Origin: G963663365 sp963663365
Lineage (GTDB): Bacteria > Hinthialibacterota > Hinthialibacteria > Hinthialibacterales > G963663365
Length of the DNA stretch: 64,000 nt
Direction: 5' to 3'
Assembly: GCA_963663365.2 (NCBI GenBank)
Contig: CAXXIH010000001.1
Coordinates: 868,001 to 932,000, forward strand
Shown: one piece after another, positions 8,895-16,979 of the stretch
How the letters are laid out: each line of letters begins with the position of its first letter
How positions within the stretch are numbered: position 1 is the stretch's first letter
Translations under genes and position numbers: made by a program
Notes under the pieces: model-generated
The model's database searches: none
Seen by the model: only the letters and a program-made list of their open reading frames with translations
What the model was told of the DNA's origin: nothing

Positions 8895-10423
8895 ATCAAT
8901 ATACCGCTGACTTAGCCCCATTGATGAATGGAAGCGCGATTGAATTGGAGGCCATTCCCGCGCTGATTTTCGTTGATTTTGAGCGTGTGGTTGTTAATGC
9001 CGTGGCCGCAGGTCTGCGTATCGTGGCGATGTTCGGTGCATCTATTCAAAAATCAAACAGGACATCGATCTTTATTGTTCTTGCCGATGATAAACAGGGG
9101 CAATTATATGTAGGGCGAACTGAAGTCATGGGAGACCGGTTTCCCTCGCTCACTCCGCGTTGTACGCAAGCGCATCTTTTTGAACGGGAGATTGCCGAGC
9201 AGTTCGGGCTTAAGCCTTTAGGGCACCCGTGGCTTAAACCTGTCCGCTATCACCGTTCTTGGACAAACCGGGATGCTTGGGACCGTTCATTCGATCAACC
9301 AATCCTGCCTGCGACAGGTGAGTTCTATTGTGTTGAAGGCGATGAAGTGCATGAAGTTGCCGTAGGGCCGGTTCACGCAGGCATTATCGAGCCGGGGCAC
9401 TTTCGGTTCCAATGCCACGGTGAGAACGTATTCCATTTGGAGATCGCGCTTGGGTATCAGCATCGAGGTGTTGAACAAGCGATGGTTGGAGGGCCACACA
9501 AACGTTGCATTCATTACGCTGAAACACTCGCAGGAGACACAACCGTTGCGCACACAACCGCCTATTGCCAGGTCGTGGAGGCGTTGGCCAAATGTCAAGA
9601 ACCGGCCCGTTCACAGACTCTACGCGGTATCGCATTGGAATTTGAACGCTTGGCGAATCATGTCGGCGATCTTGGTGCGTTGTCTAATGATGTGGGATTT
9701 CTTCCTACCGCGAACTTCTGTGGCCGTATTCGCGGCGATTTTCTCAATATGACCGCTTTGTTGTGCGGGAACCGGTTCGGGCGCGGCATGATTCGGCCCG
9801 GTGGAACTGCATTCGATGTCGATGACACGCGTATCGCTGAAATCCTGCGCCGGCTCAATAAAGCCGAAGAGGAGACGTCCTCTGCTGTTAATCTTTTATG
9901 GAATACGCCATCCGTGATGGCGCGTTTTGAAGACACTGGTCCATTGGCGCAGAAAACGGCGGTCGAATTAGGAATCCTCGGACCTGCCGCGCGGGCGTCA
10001 GGGCTCGCACGAGATTCTCGTAGCGATCAGCCATCAGGAATTTACCGATTTGTTCATATCCCTGTTTCAACTTACGAGTCCGGGGATGTTTTCGCCCGTG
10101 CCTATGTTCGTTGGCTGGAGATTCAGCAATCGATTGGATTTATCAAAGAACAATTTCGTGCGATGCCTGGTGGCGCAATACGAGTTCCAATTGCCTCACA
10201 ATTGCCCAATCGGCTCGCTATCGCACTGAATGAAGGATGGCGCGGTGAAGTATGTCATATCGGCATCACTGATGGTGAAGGCCGATTTGCCCGCTACAAA
10301 ATCGTGGATCCCTCATTTCACAACTGGTTCGGTTTGGCTTATGCCATGCGCAACCAACAGATATCGGATTTTCCGCTCTGCAATAAAAGTTTCAATCTAT
10401 CCTATTGCGGGCATGATCTTTAA
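8891..10423 (+). CDS. hyfG: Ehr large subunit: NuoC-NuoD/HyfG-like protein lacking all four NiFe cysteines
   Basis: 510 residues. Positions about 20-150 resemble the 30-kDa NuoC-type domain and 155-510 the NuoD/hydrogenase large subunit (VGPVHAGIIEPGHFRF is conserved). In true group 4 hydrogenases the motifs ERxCGxC and DPCxxC hold the NiFe site. Here the first aligns as ETLAGDTTVAH, with Ala214 and Thr217 in place of the cysteines. The second is DPSFHN, with Ser475 and Asn478. The active-site metal therefore cannot be bound in the usual way, and no hyp maturation genes or C-terminal protease are nearby. This is the defining feature of energy-converting-hydrogenase-related (Ehr) complexes, whose substrate is unknown. 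Calling it an H2-evolving hydrogenase would be wrong. Confidence 0.9.
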   Translation: MNQYTADLAPLMNGSAIELEAIPALIFVDFERVVVNAVAAGLRIVAMFGASIQKSNRTSIFIVLADDKQGQLYVGRTEVMGDRFPSLTPRCTQAHLFEREIAEQFGLKPLGHPWLKPVRYHRSWTNRDAWDRSFDQPILPATGEFYCVEGDEVHEVAVGPVHAGIIEPGHFRFQCHGENVFHLEIALGYQHRGVEQAMVGGPHKRCIHYAETLAGDTTVAHTTAYCQVVEALAKCQEPARSQTLRGIALEFERLANHVGDLGALSNDVGFLPTANFCGRIRGDFLNMTALLCGNRFGRGMIRPGGTAFDVDDTRIAEILRRLNKAEEETSSAVNLLWNTPSVMARFEDTGPLAQKTAVELGILGPAARASGLARDSRSDQPSGIYRFVHIPVSTYESGDVFARAYVRWLEIQQSIGFIKEQFRAMPGGAIRVPIASQLPNRLAIALNEGWRGEVCHIGITDGEGRFARYKIVDPSFHNWFGLAYAMRNQQISDFPLCNKSFNLSYCGHDL

Positions 10424-10468
10424 AACAGGTTTTACCGGCGCTCCTTATGCGCTTTGAAGGTACCAACC

Positions 10469-11251
10469 ATGCTGAATGTTATTCTTGGCCGTCTTAAACA
10501 GGGACATCACACAATTAAGTATCCCGACGCTCCAGCGCCGAAATTGCCGGATCGTTTTCGAGGTCTTCCGGTACTCGATGCGGCAACGTGTCCCGAGGGC
10601 TGCAACGCATGTGCCGAAGCATGCCCGAGCGATGCTATTCACCTGGCCGGTAAAACATCTATTGATCTTGGCAAGTGTCTTTTTTGCACGGCTTGTACCG
10701 AAGCGTGCCCGGAACATTTCATAGCCTTTTCCGATGATTATCGATTATCTGTCCGTCAGCGAAATGACTTGATTGTTGAGCAGAATCAGCATGTGATGAA
10801 TCTTGCGGTTTCGCTAGAGGGGAAACTTAAGAAACTGTATGGCCGATCCCTGAAACTTCGGCAAGTGAGCGCCGGAGGCTGCAATGCCTGCGAAGCTGAT
10901 GTGAATGTATTAAATACAATCGCGTGGGATTTGGGGCGTTTCGGGATTCAATTTGTGGCATCGCCACGTCATGCGGACGGATTGTTAATTACCGGGCCTG
11001 TGACACAAAATATGGAACTTGCGTTAAAGAAGACATACGATGCGACGCCAAATCCCAAAATTGTTATTGCGGTTGGAGCATGCGCAATTTCCGGTGGTCC
11101 CTATGCCGGTCATAATCAAGTTTATAATGGAGCAGATACCTGCATTCCGGTGGATTTATACATTCCCGGCTGCCCGCCTCATCCGCTAACGATCCTCGAT
11201 GGCCTGCTCCGTCTGCTGGGCCGAATTGAAGATGGGCATTGTTCCAGTTAA
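10469..11251 (+). CDS. hyfI: Ehr small subunit: ferredoxin domain fused to NuoB/HyfI-like [4Fe-4S] subunit
   Basis: 260 residues. Residues 41-52 (CPEGCNACAEAC, with one extra residue after the first Cys) and 70-80 (CLFCTACTEAC) are two [4Fe-4S] ferredoxin motifs, equivalent to HyfH/NuoI. The rest is the small hydrogenase/NuoB subunit with Cys138, Cys141, Cys205 and Cys235 of the proximal cluster (GGCNAC, GAC, GCPPHP). HyfH and HyfI are thus one polypeptide. The electron wire is intact even though the NiFe pocket of the partner is lost. I chose ATG 10469 (GAAGG 9 bases upstream) over the in-frame TTG at 10454. The last codons (GHCSS-stop) lie inside repeat A, so the native C terminus was probably replaced at the recombination joint. 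Confidence 0.88.
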   Translation: MLNVILGRLKQGHHTIKYPDAPAPKLPDRFRGLPVLDAATCPEGCNACAEACPSDAIHLAGKTSIDLGKCLFCTACTEACPEHFIAFSDDYRLSVRQRNDLIVEQNQHVMNLAVSLEGKLKKLYGRSLKLRQVSAGGCNACEADVNVLNTIAWDLGRFGIQFVASPRHADGLLITGPVTQNMELALKKTYDATPNPKIVIAVGACAISGGPYAGHNQVYNGADTCIPVDLYIPGCPPHPLTILDGLLRLLGRIEDGHCSS

Positions 11252-11277
11252 CGTTTTTCTCGCTCTCGACCGCGGCC
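11235..11277. repeat. Right copy of 43-bp direct repeat A (scrap of a DUF4838 gene)
   Basis: Matches 2260-2302 at 41 of 43 bases. On the minus strand it still reads as a DUF4838 segment (ESEKNVNWNNA). It directly abuts repeat B (11278), whereas on the left 262 bases separate A and B. That missing stretch would have held the DUF4838 start codon and signal peptide. Confidence 0.9.
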
Positions 11278-11458
11278 GTTGATGTTATTCTATTGCTTTG
11301 TAAACAAACACCGCCGCGAAAGGCCGTTCCTTCAAGGTTACCGGAATGCCCTGCTCCATCAGTTCCTTTCCGCTCATTTTAAAATCTTCACCATCGAAAT
11401 CGGTCACCAGATAATTCTTCTCGGGATCGAGCGCCTGTAACGTGATATGGCCGGTTTC
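11278..11458. repeat. Right copy of 181-bp direct repeat B (authentic GH36 3' end)
   Basis: Aligns without gaps to 2565-2745, about 171 of 181 identical. It contains the stop codon and last 57 codons of the intact alpha-galactosidase gene. Confidence 0.9.
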
Positions 11459-13252
11459 GCATGGGCTTTTGGGGCGGCGAAAAACCTGCGCGATGCCTTC
11501 CTTTAGGTCAGGCCGGTCAAACTGCCATGCCATCCATGCATCGACTGCTTGTGAATACTCGCTCAGGGGGTAATAGTCTCCAAGAAAATATTTCTGAACA
11601 CCGCGGTATTGGGTGAGCGTCTTTTTGACGTCTTCGAACGGGAAATCATCCGGCACGTTTTTCGTCTGCGAGGCGACGCTATCCCCGAACATCCCAAACA
11701 CGACGCTGGCGGAGTAGGAGGAACGGAAATCGTAGGTGTTCATCGGTTCGCATCCGCCGCTTGCGTTCAGTGGAATCCAAAAAGAAATGCCGTAGGTGTG
11801 GCATTGGCGTCCGGTGATATCTCCGGGGTAATCGGTTATCCAAAGGGGAAGGGTTCTGCTGATGGCCTCCAGGTCAATGCGGCGGCCGCCACTGGCGCAG
11901 TTGTCGATAATGAGATTCGGATGGCGTTCCAGCAGCTCATCCCAAAAATCGTAGAGTCCCTGTATCCATTTTGCCTCGTTGATCCCTTGCCGGTTGCCAT
12001 CAGTATCCTCGGCGGCGTCCGCGGCCCGCCAAAACTCCAGCGTTGAAATGTTGGCATCATGCCGGAAACAGTCCAAGCCGAATTCGGTGATTCGGCTCGA
12101 TATGTATTCCGTCAAAAATTTTCGTGCTTCGGGATCGGCAAAGTTAAACAGACGATCATTTTCATTGATTTGGTTTCTCGCGCTTTCCCATTTTACCCAG
12201 TCCGGTTCTGATTGCGGATTACCCCAGTTGTAGTGGCGTTTATCTTTGGGGACATTGAGCAGCCAATTGGCGTGCTCGGTGTACCACGGCGTTCCCTCGC
12301 ACACGCGTTCCGGTTCATACCAGAGCAGCAGCTTACGTCCGCTTGCGTGCAACGCGTCACTGATCGGCTTAAATCCGTCCGGATACAGATCTTTTTTGTA
12401 TCGCCAATCACCCACCGTTTTGAACCACGGACCCTGGCCGAACCATTCCGCGTCAATCCAATAATATTCCATAGGAAGATCATGGCTGGTGATGGCTTTG
12501 ATATTTTCCAGATGCGACGCCGCGCTTGCTCCGCCCCAATTGCCGTTGAATATTGGAACGGGATCGAAATTGGGGGGACGGTGATGCGCCAGCAGGAACC
12601 GCCGTAACATATTCTGCCCATTTAAGCGCCCGCCCTCATAACGCACGATCAGAATGCGGGGTGTGCGGATTTCCTCGCCCGGATGCAGTTTCAGGTGCGT
12701 ATTCTCCATGCCTGCACGGATATTGATATTATTCTCGTTATCACGTGAGAACTCCGCAGCCCACTGTCCGGACCAGCCCACGGCGATAACCAGTCCCGTG
12801 CCGTCGGCTTGTTCAAAATTGAAAAACGGAAGCCAGTCGCTGGAAGAACGTCCGCTGCCTCCCGCCAATTTAAATATCGCGTTTCGATTCATCACCCGTT
12901 TGAGTGGTTGATAATCGTCCATTGAACAGACGCCGCCCCGGGCGTAATGAACCACGGGTTTGCCTTCCACTTTGAATGTCAGGTCTAACGCATGCACATC
13001 TTTCAGCACAGGAGTATCGGCGGAACCGTTATTCGCGAAGTGCAGAACCCATTCGAGCGCCGGAAAATCGGAAAACTTCGTCTCATCGCAACGAACGGCC
13101 AGGCCGGTACTTTCATCGCTCCATCCCGAATGCATCCGCTCATGCAGTTTGCCATCGAACACAAACGAGAATTCGGGTTGTTCCATGCCGTTTCCGTCCG
13201 CGTATGAAAATAAAACAGATAAGACAAGGGCTGGAAATATTTTGAGCGCCAT
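11285..13252 (-). CDS. Secreted GH36-type alpha-galactosidase
   Basis: 655 residues with an N-terminal signal peptide (ALKIFPALVLSVLFSYADG). An N-terminal beta-sandwich (to about 215) is followed by a TIM barrel with the GH36 (melibiase, clan GH-D) landmarks YWIDAEWFG (264-272) and LLLWYEPERVCEGTPW (308-323). The nucleophile Asp399 lies in FRHDAN and the acid/base Asp460 in CASGGRRID. It should release terminal alpha-galactose from galactomannan- or raffinose-type substrates outside the cytoplasm. The C-terminal 57 codons are duplicated as a fragment at 2572-2745. Before that event the gene probably lay directly upstream of the DUF4838 gene on the minus strand, so the two may have formed one polysaccharide-utilisation operon. 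Confidence 0.9.
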   Translation of the reverse strand: MALKIFPALVLSVLFSYADGNGMEQPEFSFVFDGKLHERMHSGWSDESTGLAVRCDETKFSDFPALEWVLHFANNGSADTPVLKDVHALDLTFKVEGKPVVHYARGGVCSMDDYQPLKRVMNRNAIFKLAGGSGRSSSDWLPFFNFEQADGTGLVIAVGWSGQWAAEFSRDNENNINIRAGMENTHLKLHPGEEIRTPRILIVRYEGGRLNGQNMLRRFLLAHHRPPNFDPVPIFNGNWGGASAASHLENIKAITSHDLPMEYYWIDAEWFGQGPWFKTVGDWRYKKDLYPDGFKPISDALHASGRKLLLWYEPERVCEGTPWYTEHANWLLNVPKDKRHYNWGNPQSEPDWVKWESARNQINENDRLFNFADPEARKFLTEYISSRITEFGLDCFRHDANISTLEFWRAADAAEDTDGNRQGINEAKWIQGLYDFWDELLERHPNLIIDNCASGGRRIDLEAISRTLPLWITDYPGDITGRQCHTYGISFWIPLNASGGCEPMNTYDFRSSYSASVVFGMFGDSVASQTKNVPDDFPFEDVKKTLTQYRGVQKYFLGDYYPLSEYSQAVDAWMAWQFDRPDLKEGIAQVFRRPKSPCETGHITLQALDPEKNYLVTDFDGEDFKMSGKELMEQGIPVTLKERPFAAVFVYKAIE

Positions 13253-13416
13253 TTTCGCGACTCCTTTCCAAGCAATTCGCTAGTACTGCAGAGATGCAAC
13301 TCGTTCTAGCCTTAGAAGGATTGCCCTTCGCAATTAATAAATCGTGACGAGTTCACGCCGACAGTGCTAGGGGTAAAAGGTCCAAATTTTCGCTATTCAT
13401 CTCTCTATTTCGGAGT

Positions 13417-13779
13417 ATGAAGAGTTGGGCGAGAGCGTTCCTAATTAGAAGGGGTGAGGTTGTTTTTTACAACCACCAGGCTGAAAATCAGTGGCGCGGT
13501 ATTCTTTGGAGTATCTTCGGCCCCGCAATGCTCATCGGGATTGTATTGTTGGCGGTTTGGATTCCGGCTCGGCCCGTATTAAGGGATCCCAAGAATGATC
13601 CGTTTCCCCACGCGTACGGGCTCGCCTGGCTAGTTGTCATTGTGCTCAACGTGATTGCGCAAGCGATAACATTTCAACCTACGGTGTGGAATGAGATGGT
13701 ATTCAGCATCTACTATGTGCTCTTGTTTTTCATCACCGCAGTCATTCTCCATTGCTACGAGTCCATGAAGCGCCAATAA
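13417..13779 (+). CDS. Small membrane protein of unknown function
   Basis: 120 residues with three predicted membrane helices (about 29-49, 68-86 and 92-112) and a basic N terminus. A GGAG ribosome site lies 5 bases before the ATG. It is divergent from the GH36 gene and stands alone at the left edge of the accessory island. I do not recognise a family. Confidence 0.55.
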   Translation: MKSWARAFLIRRGEVVFYNHQAENQWRGILWSIFGPAMLIGIVLLAVWIPARPVLRDPKNDPFPHAYGLAWLVVIVLNVIAQAITFQPTVWNEMVFSIYYVLLFFITAVILHCYESMKRQ

Positions 13780-13794
13780 GTACCGGATGAGTCA

Positions 13795-14199
13795 TTAGGG
13801 GAAACAAGTTCCATCACTTAATTTCCAGATCAATTTGTTAAGGTTAAAATTTTCCTGTATGAGTACTGCAAGTTTATCTTTGTTTATGTGTGTACTACAA
13901 ACTGCCTTCAAAGTCGTTGGGAGTCCGATATTGATTATTTTAAAATTCAGAATTATTGCAAATTCATCAACAATAGCAGTTGCATCATCCATATTGCATT
14001 CTGGTACATATAAAATACCTGATCGACTTGGATTGCCAATTGCCACGCATTCAAAGGGGTACCACTCAAAACCAGAATTAATTGCTGCATAATCAAGCTT
14101 TGCAAAGTCGTCGAATGCATGGTTAGGGCGATTTGGAGAAGGATTGTGTAATAAAAGATTCCATCTAACAATTCTCCATTCATTCAAGTTTAGATTCAT
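13795..14199 (-). CDS. Hypothetical protein, last gene of the TIR operon
   Basis: 134 residues, soluble, Asn/Ile-rich and AT-rich like the genes upstream of it. GAGG lies 9 bases before the ATG. It follows the membrane-protein gene by about 140 bases on the same strand and looks like the distal member of the TIR cluster. No family recognised; an accessory, immunity or sensor role would be a guess. Confidence 0.6.
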   Translation of the reverse strand: MNLNLNEWRIVRWNLLLHNPSPNRPNHAFDDFAKLDYAAINSGFEWYPFECVAIGNPSRSGILYVPECNMDDATAIVDEFAIILNFKIINIGLPTTLKAVCSTHINKDKLAVLIQENFNLNKLIWKLSDGTCFP

Positions 14200-14342
14200 T
14201 GTCTTTTACCTCGTTTTTTGGCATTCCTACTTCATGGTTTATTCGTGTTTTTAGCGACAGAATTTTTCTTATCTTGTTCACCTGCCCGACAAGAGAAGTA
14301 AATTTGCTGTATAAGGATCAATACATTAACATTCTCCTACAT

Positions 14343-15086
14343 TCAGCGAAAAATTGATGGGGGGATGTTAGATTTTCGTTCTATCCGAACACTTCCTGTT
14401 TTTAGTCTCATGTTGAGGCTTTCAATTTGTGACTCAATCATTTCGGCTATGGTTGCCAACTTTTCAATATTTTCGGAAATTGGACCATAGTTTAATGTGC
14501 TTTCAATAGATCTGACTATTGCCGTACCACTTTTCTTTATTTCATCGTGGATTTTTTCGAGATGTGATACTATCGGATCGTGCGGAAGCGCGCTTTCTAG
14601 ATACGGCTTCAAATCAATCGTTGTTGTCTCGCAAAACTTCTTCTCACCGTATGCGTATTTGGCAGTAATAACAAAATCGCTAGGGGTGACTTCTGAATCA
14701 ATATTGTTACCAAATATCTTGAAATCTTGTGCTAGATAGAATAACAATTCAGATTCTGGTGGAAGCGCGGCTATTGGATTATTAAATGCAGCGTAATTGC
14801 GGAGATTTTTGTTCTCTTGTTTTTCTCCAAATCGAAAAAAGTCTTTATCAATCTTCAGGCATAAATCTTCGGCAGCGGTTAAACCAGAGTTTTTAATTCT
14901 TAAATAAAATATGTTGATTGCCGGAAATAAAACTGGAGAGATAGTCACATATGGTCGGTATATGGCTTCGTACTGTGATTGCATGATTTTGACGACATTT
15001 TGGTTAGCCTTAAGTATCCTATATGTAAAGCATGCATATATTCCGGTGATAAATACTAAGAGCGCAGTAAGAGTGAGTTCAATCAT
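14343..15086 (-). CDS. Membrane-anchored coiled-coil protein in the TIR operon
   Basis: 247 residues. One N-terminal membrane helix (residues 3-23, LTLTALLVFITGIYACFTY) is followed by a soluble beta-rich domain containing YRPYVTISPVLFPAINIFYL, a pattern common in single-pass hypothetical proteins of defence islands. The C-terminal half (about 165-235) is helical and probably coiled coil. Its ATG overlaps the stop of the upstream gene (ATGA), so the two are translated together. The function is unknown; in this setting a membrane effector or anchor partnered with the TIR protein is plausible. Confidence 0.7.
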   Translation of the reverse strand: MIELTLTALLVFITGIYACFTYRILKANQNVVKIMQSQYEAIYRPYVTISPVLFPAINIFYLRIKNSGLTAAEDLCLKIDKDFFRFGEKQENKNLRNYAAFNNPIAALPPESELLFYLAQDFKIFGNNIDSEVTPSDFVITAKYAYGEKKFCETTTIDLKPYLESALPHDPIVSHLEKIHDEIKKSGTAIVRSIESTLNYGPISENIEKLATIAEMIESQIESLNMRLKTGSVRIERKSNIPPSIFR

Positions 15087-15721
15087 TTGTTGTCCTCGAA
15101 TAACTTTTCAAAATTCATGCATGAAGAAAAGTTGATTGGCCAGCCATCAAAAGTCCAGCCATCAAAATAATGCATTTCTTTTGCTTTCAAAAATTTCTGT
15201 TTCAGTTCTTCCTTGTTGGCTATATTTATTAGTTTTCCTAAGTGTTTCATGCCGTTGTCTGATTCGGCGCGAAGAAATATTTCAAATGGCTGGTAGGCTC
15301 TTGATCGGTATACTAAGGTTCGCGGAAACCATGAAGTGTTGATGTTTCCACTAAATGCGCCCTTTAGGCAGAGAAGAAAATCAGATTGCATAATGTTTTC
15401 AAAATCGATGTATTCAAAATCTGCTCTTTCTTTTAGTAGGTCAGCAGTTATAGAGACTCTTCTGAGTTCAAGGCGCGTATTTCTAACTTCATCGAGTCCG
15501 CGCAACCTATGGTTCATGCGGCAATAATCGCAGGAAGTTGTTTCGATGCCATTGTTTATAATGTATTTATCTTCTGTCAGCAAAGTGTAAGCACTGTAGT
15601 TTTTGTATTTAATTGTGATAGATATTGTATAAAGAAAAAGTTCTAAGGCTATGAATCTGTAGTGCTCAAAAGCCATCTCGTTTGAATATCTTGTATTTGG
15701 AGGCGGGTAAAAACAATTCAT
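15083..15721 (-). CDS. ORF downstream of the TIR gene; probably the severed C-terminal half of the same protein
   Basis: 212 residues from the first ATG at 15721. The same frame stays open for 39 more codons upstream, to the TAA that ends the TIR gene (15839-15841). Those codons look like real protein (KIEEFKPYRDQFIDITRILC, then LSNGDIDSFATIFSFFEQL) but contain no ATG, GTG or TTG. Both parts share one frame. The simplest reading is that a single TIR protein of about 479 residues was split by a nonsense mutation, or is read through at a UAA. The body contains CDYCRMNH and a Phe/Tyr-rich helical region; no enzyme motif recognised. It overlaps the next gene by four bases. Confidence 0.65.
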   Translation of the reverse strand: MNCFYPPPNTRYSNEMAFEHYRFIALELFLYTISITIKYKNYSAYTLLTEDKYIINNGIETTSCDYCRMNHRLRGLDEVRNTRLELRRVSITADLLKERADFEYIDFENIMQSDFLLCLKGAFSGNINTSWFPRTLVYRSRAYQPFEIFLRAESDNGMKHLGKLINIANKEELKQKFLKAKEMHYFDGWTFDGWPINFSSCMNFEKLFEDNK

Positions 15722-15838
15722 TAATTGTTCAAAGAATGAAAATATTGTTGCGAATGAATCTATGTCTCCATTGGATAAGCATAATATTCTTGTGATATCA
15801 ATGAATTGATCTCTGTAAGGTTTGAATTCCTCTATTTT

Positions 15839-16522
15839 TTATATCGTTAGGTCGTCCGAAGACGATTCAGGGTCAAGCGCAAAATGCTTGAGATTATGGG
15901 TCATCTTTTCGTAAAATTCGGTAATTGGCACAAGGCTGAACTTGCTTCCGCTTGTTATCGCATCTTTTGCAGCCTGAAACTGATGTAAGGTAGAGATAGA
16001 CTGTAATTCTTCACTTGAAATGTATTTTGGGGGAGTACCAAGTGATGGCTTTGGGTACAAAGGCTTATTGTATATGTTCCTGAGTAGCTGATCATATTCG
16101 GCATAAAATTTCGAATCCTTGGAAAGATCAATGTATTTGCGGGTTTTTAAGAATGTCGGCAAATATGGTTCTCCATTTTTATCTAATTCCATTACAATCG
16201 GTATGAATTTTGTTTCATCTACTTTTTTGTACAGCTTGCCGGAAATTATCTGTGATTCTGTGCCAACACCACCTTCTCGTCCATCTGCCTTCTCTGCGTA
16301 TCTTCTGTCAATAAATATCAGGACACGAATAATTGTGTCGTCTGTCACCATTTGTTCCATGAATACATTCAAATCTTGCCCCTCGCGCAAATCCCATTTG
16401 TCCAATATGACTTCTACTCCATCAGACATGAGTTTAGTAGCAATTTCGATAATTGATTTCTCATGCTTAGGTGAAGACCAACTATATGAGATGAATACCT
16501 TTGGGATTGATGTTTCACTCAT
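15839..16522 (-). CDS. TIR/SEFIR-domain protein, probable anti-phage defence effector or sensor
   Basis: 227 residues. The N-terminal domain (8-150) has the SEFIR/TIR boxes KVFISYSW (8-15), VILDKWDLREGQDL (38-51) and GGVGTESQIISGKLY (84-98). In bacteria such domains either cleave NAD+ or make signalling nucleotides during phage infection. The start at 16522 is preceded by GGAGG at good spacing; the longer reading from 16558 adds an unlikely leader. The TAA at 15839 lies in frame with the next ORF (see there), so the protein may be a truncated form. The operon TIR - ORF - membrane protein - small ORF is AT-rich compared with both flanks, a sign of horizontal transfer. It does not match the gene content of Thoeris as I know it. 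Confidence 0.8.
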   Translation of the reverse strand: MSETSIPKVFISYSWSSPKHEKSIIEIATKLMSDGVEVILDKWDLREGQDLNVFMEQMVTDDTIIRVLIFIDRRYAEKADGREGGVGTESQIISGKLYKKVDETKFIPIVMELDKNGEPYLPTFLKTRKYIDLSKDSKFYAEYDQLLRNIYNKPLYPKPSLGTPPKYISSEELQSISTLHQFQAAKDAITSGSKFSLVPITEFYEKMTHNLKHFALDPESSSDDLTI

Positions 16523-16802
16523 TACATGCCTCCATGGTTGCAATAAACAATACGGCATTCTTCAAAGCCAATCGGAATTGTACGGTCTGCGAAATCGCAA
16601 AGGTCGAAATTAGCAAGAATTCATAAGGCCTCATGGCCCGCCTCCTAGCGTGCTACCGGTTGTGCCCACTTACTTTATGATTATTACATCAAAAAGTCCG
16701 ACTGTAAACGACTGAGAGCAGGGGTGCGAAGAGGGAAGGATGATCCGGAAATCGTAATATAACCAAGGCAATAAATATCTGGCCAAGGGTCCCCCCATCG
16801 GC

Positions 16803-16979
16803 GGGATTAACAGCCATCCGGATTGTCTTCCGGATTCTTAAGCCAAAAGCAAAAAGGCCGCTCAAGTGAGCGGCCAGAAAATCTTCACGCTCCCCGGGTA
16901 GGACTCGAATACCGCGCCGATTGCGCGGCACCTCCGATTCTCTCCGGCCAACAAACTGGCCGAAGGTCCCGCCGCGGGC
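16803..16979. repeat. 177-bp tandem unit 1: tRNA-Asn 3' end, terminator and GIY-YIG tail
   Basis: The first 107 bases (16803-16909) match 19076-19182 at 105 positions, i.e. the tRNA-Asn 3' end and the DNA just downstream of it. On the minus strand the unit carries, in order, a hairpin, a T-arm-like TTCGAGTCCTACCCGGGGAG, a GGCCGCTC/GAGCGGCC terminator with a T run, and a short tail matching the stop region of a GIY-YIG gene. The tRNA 5' half is absent, so no functional tRNA is made. Confidence 0.85.

Noticed and set aside
3078..11251. Functional formate hydrogenlyase or hydrogen-evolving hydrogenase
   Set aside because: The large subunit lacks all four NiFe ligands and there are no maturation or formate dehydrogenase genes.
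16522..16558. Upstream start at 16558 for the TIR gene
   Set aside because: The extra residues are not TIR-like and the GGAGG site fits ATG 16522.
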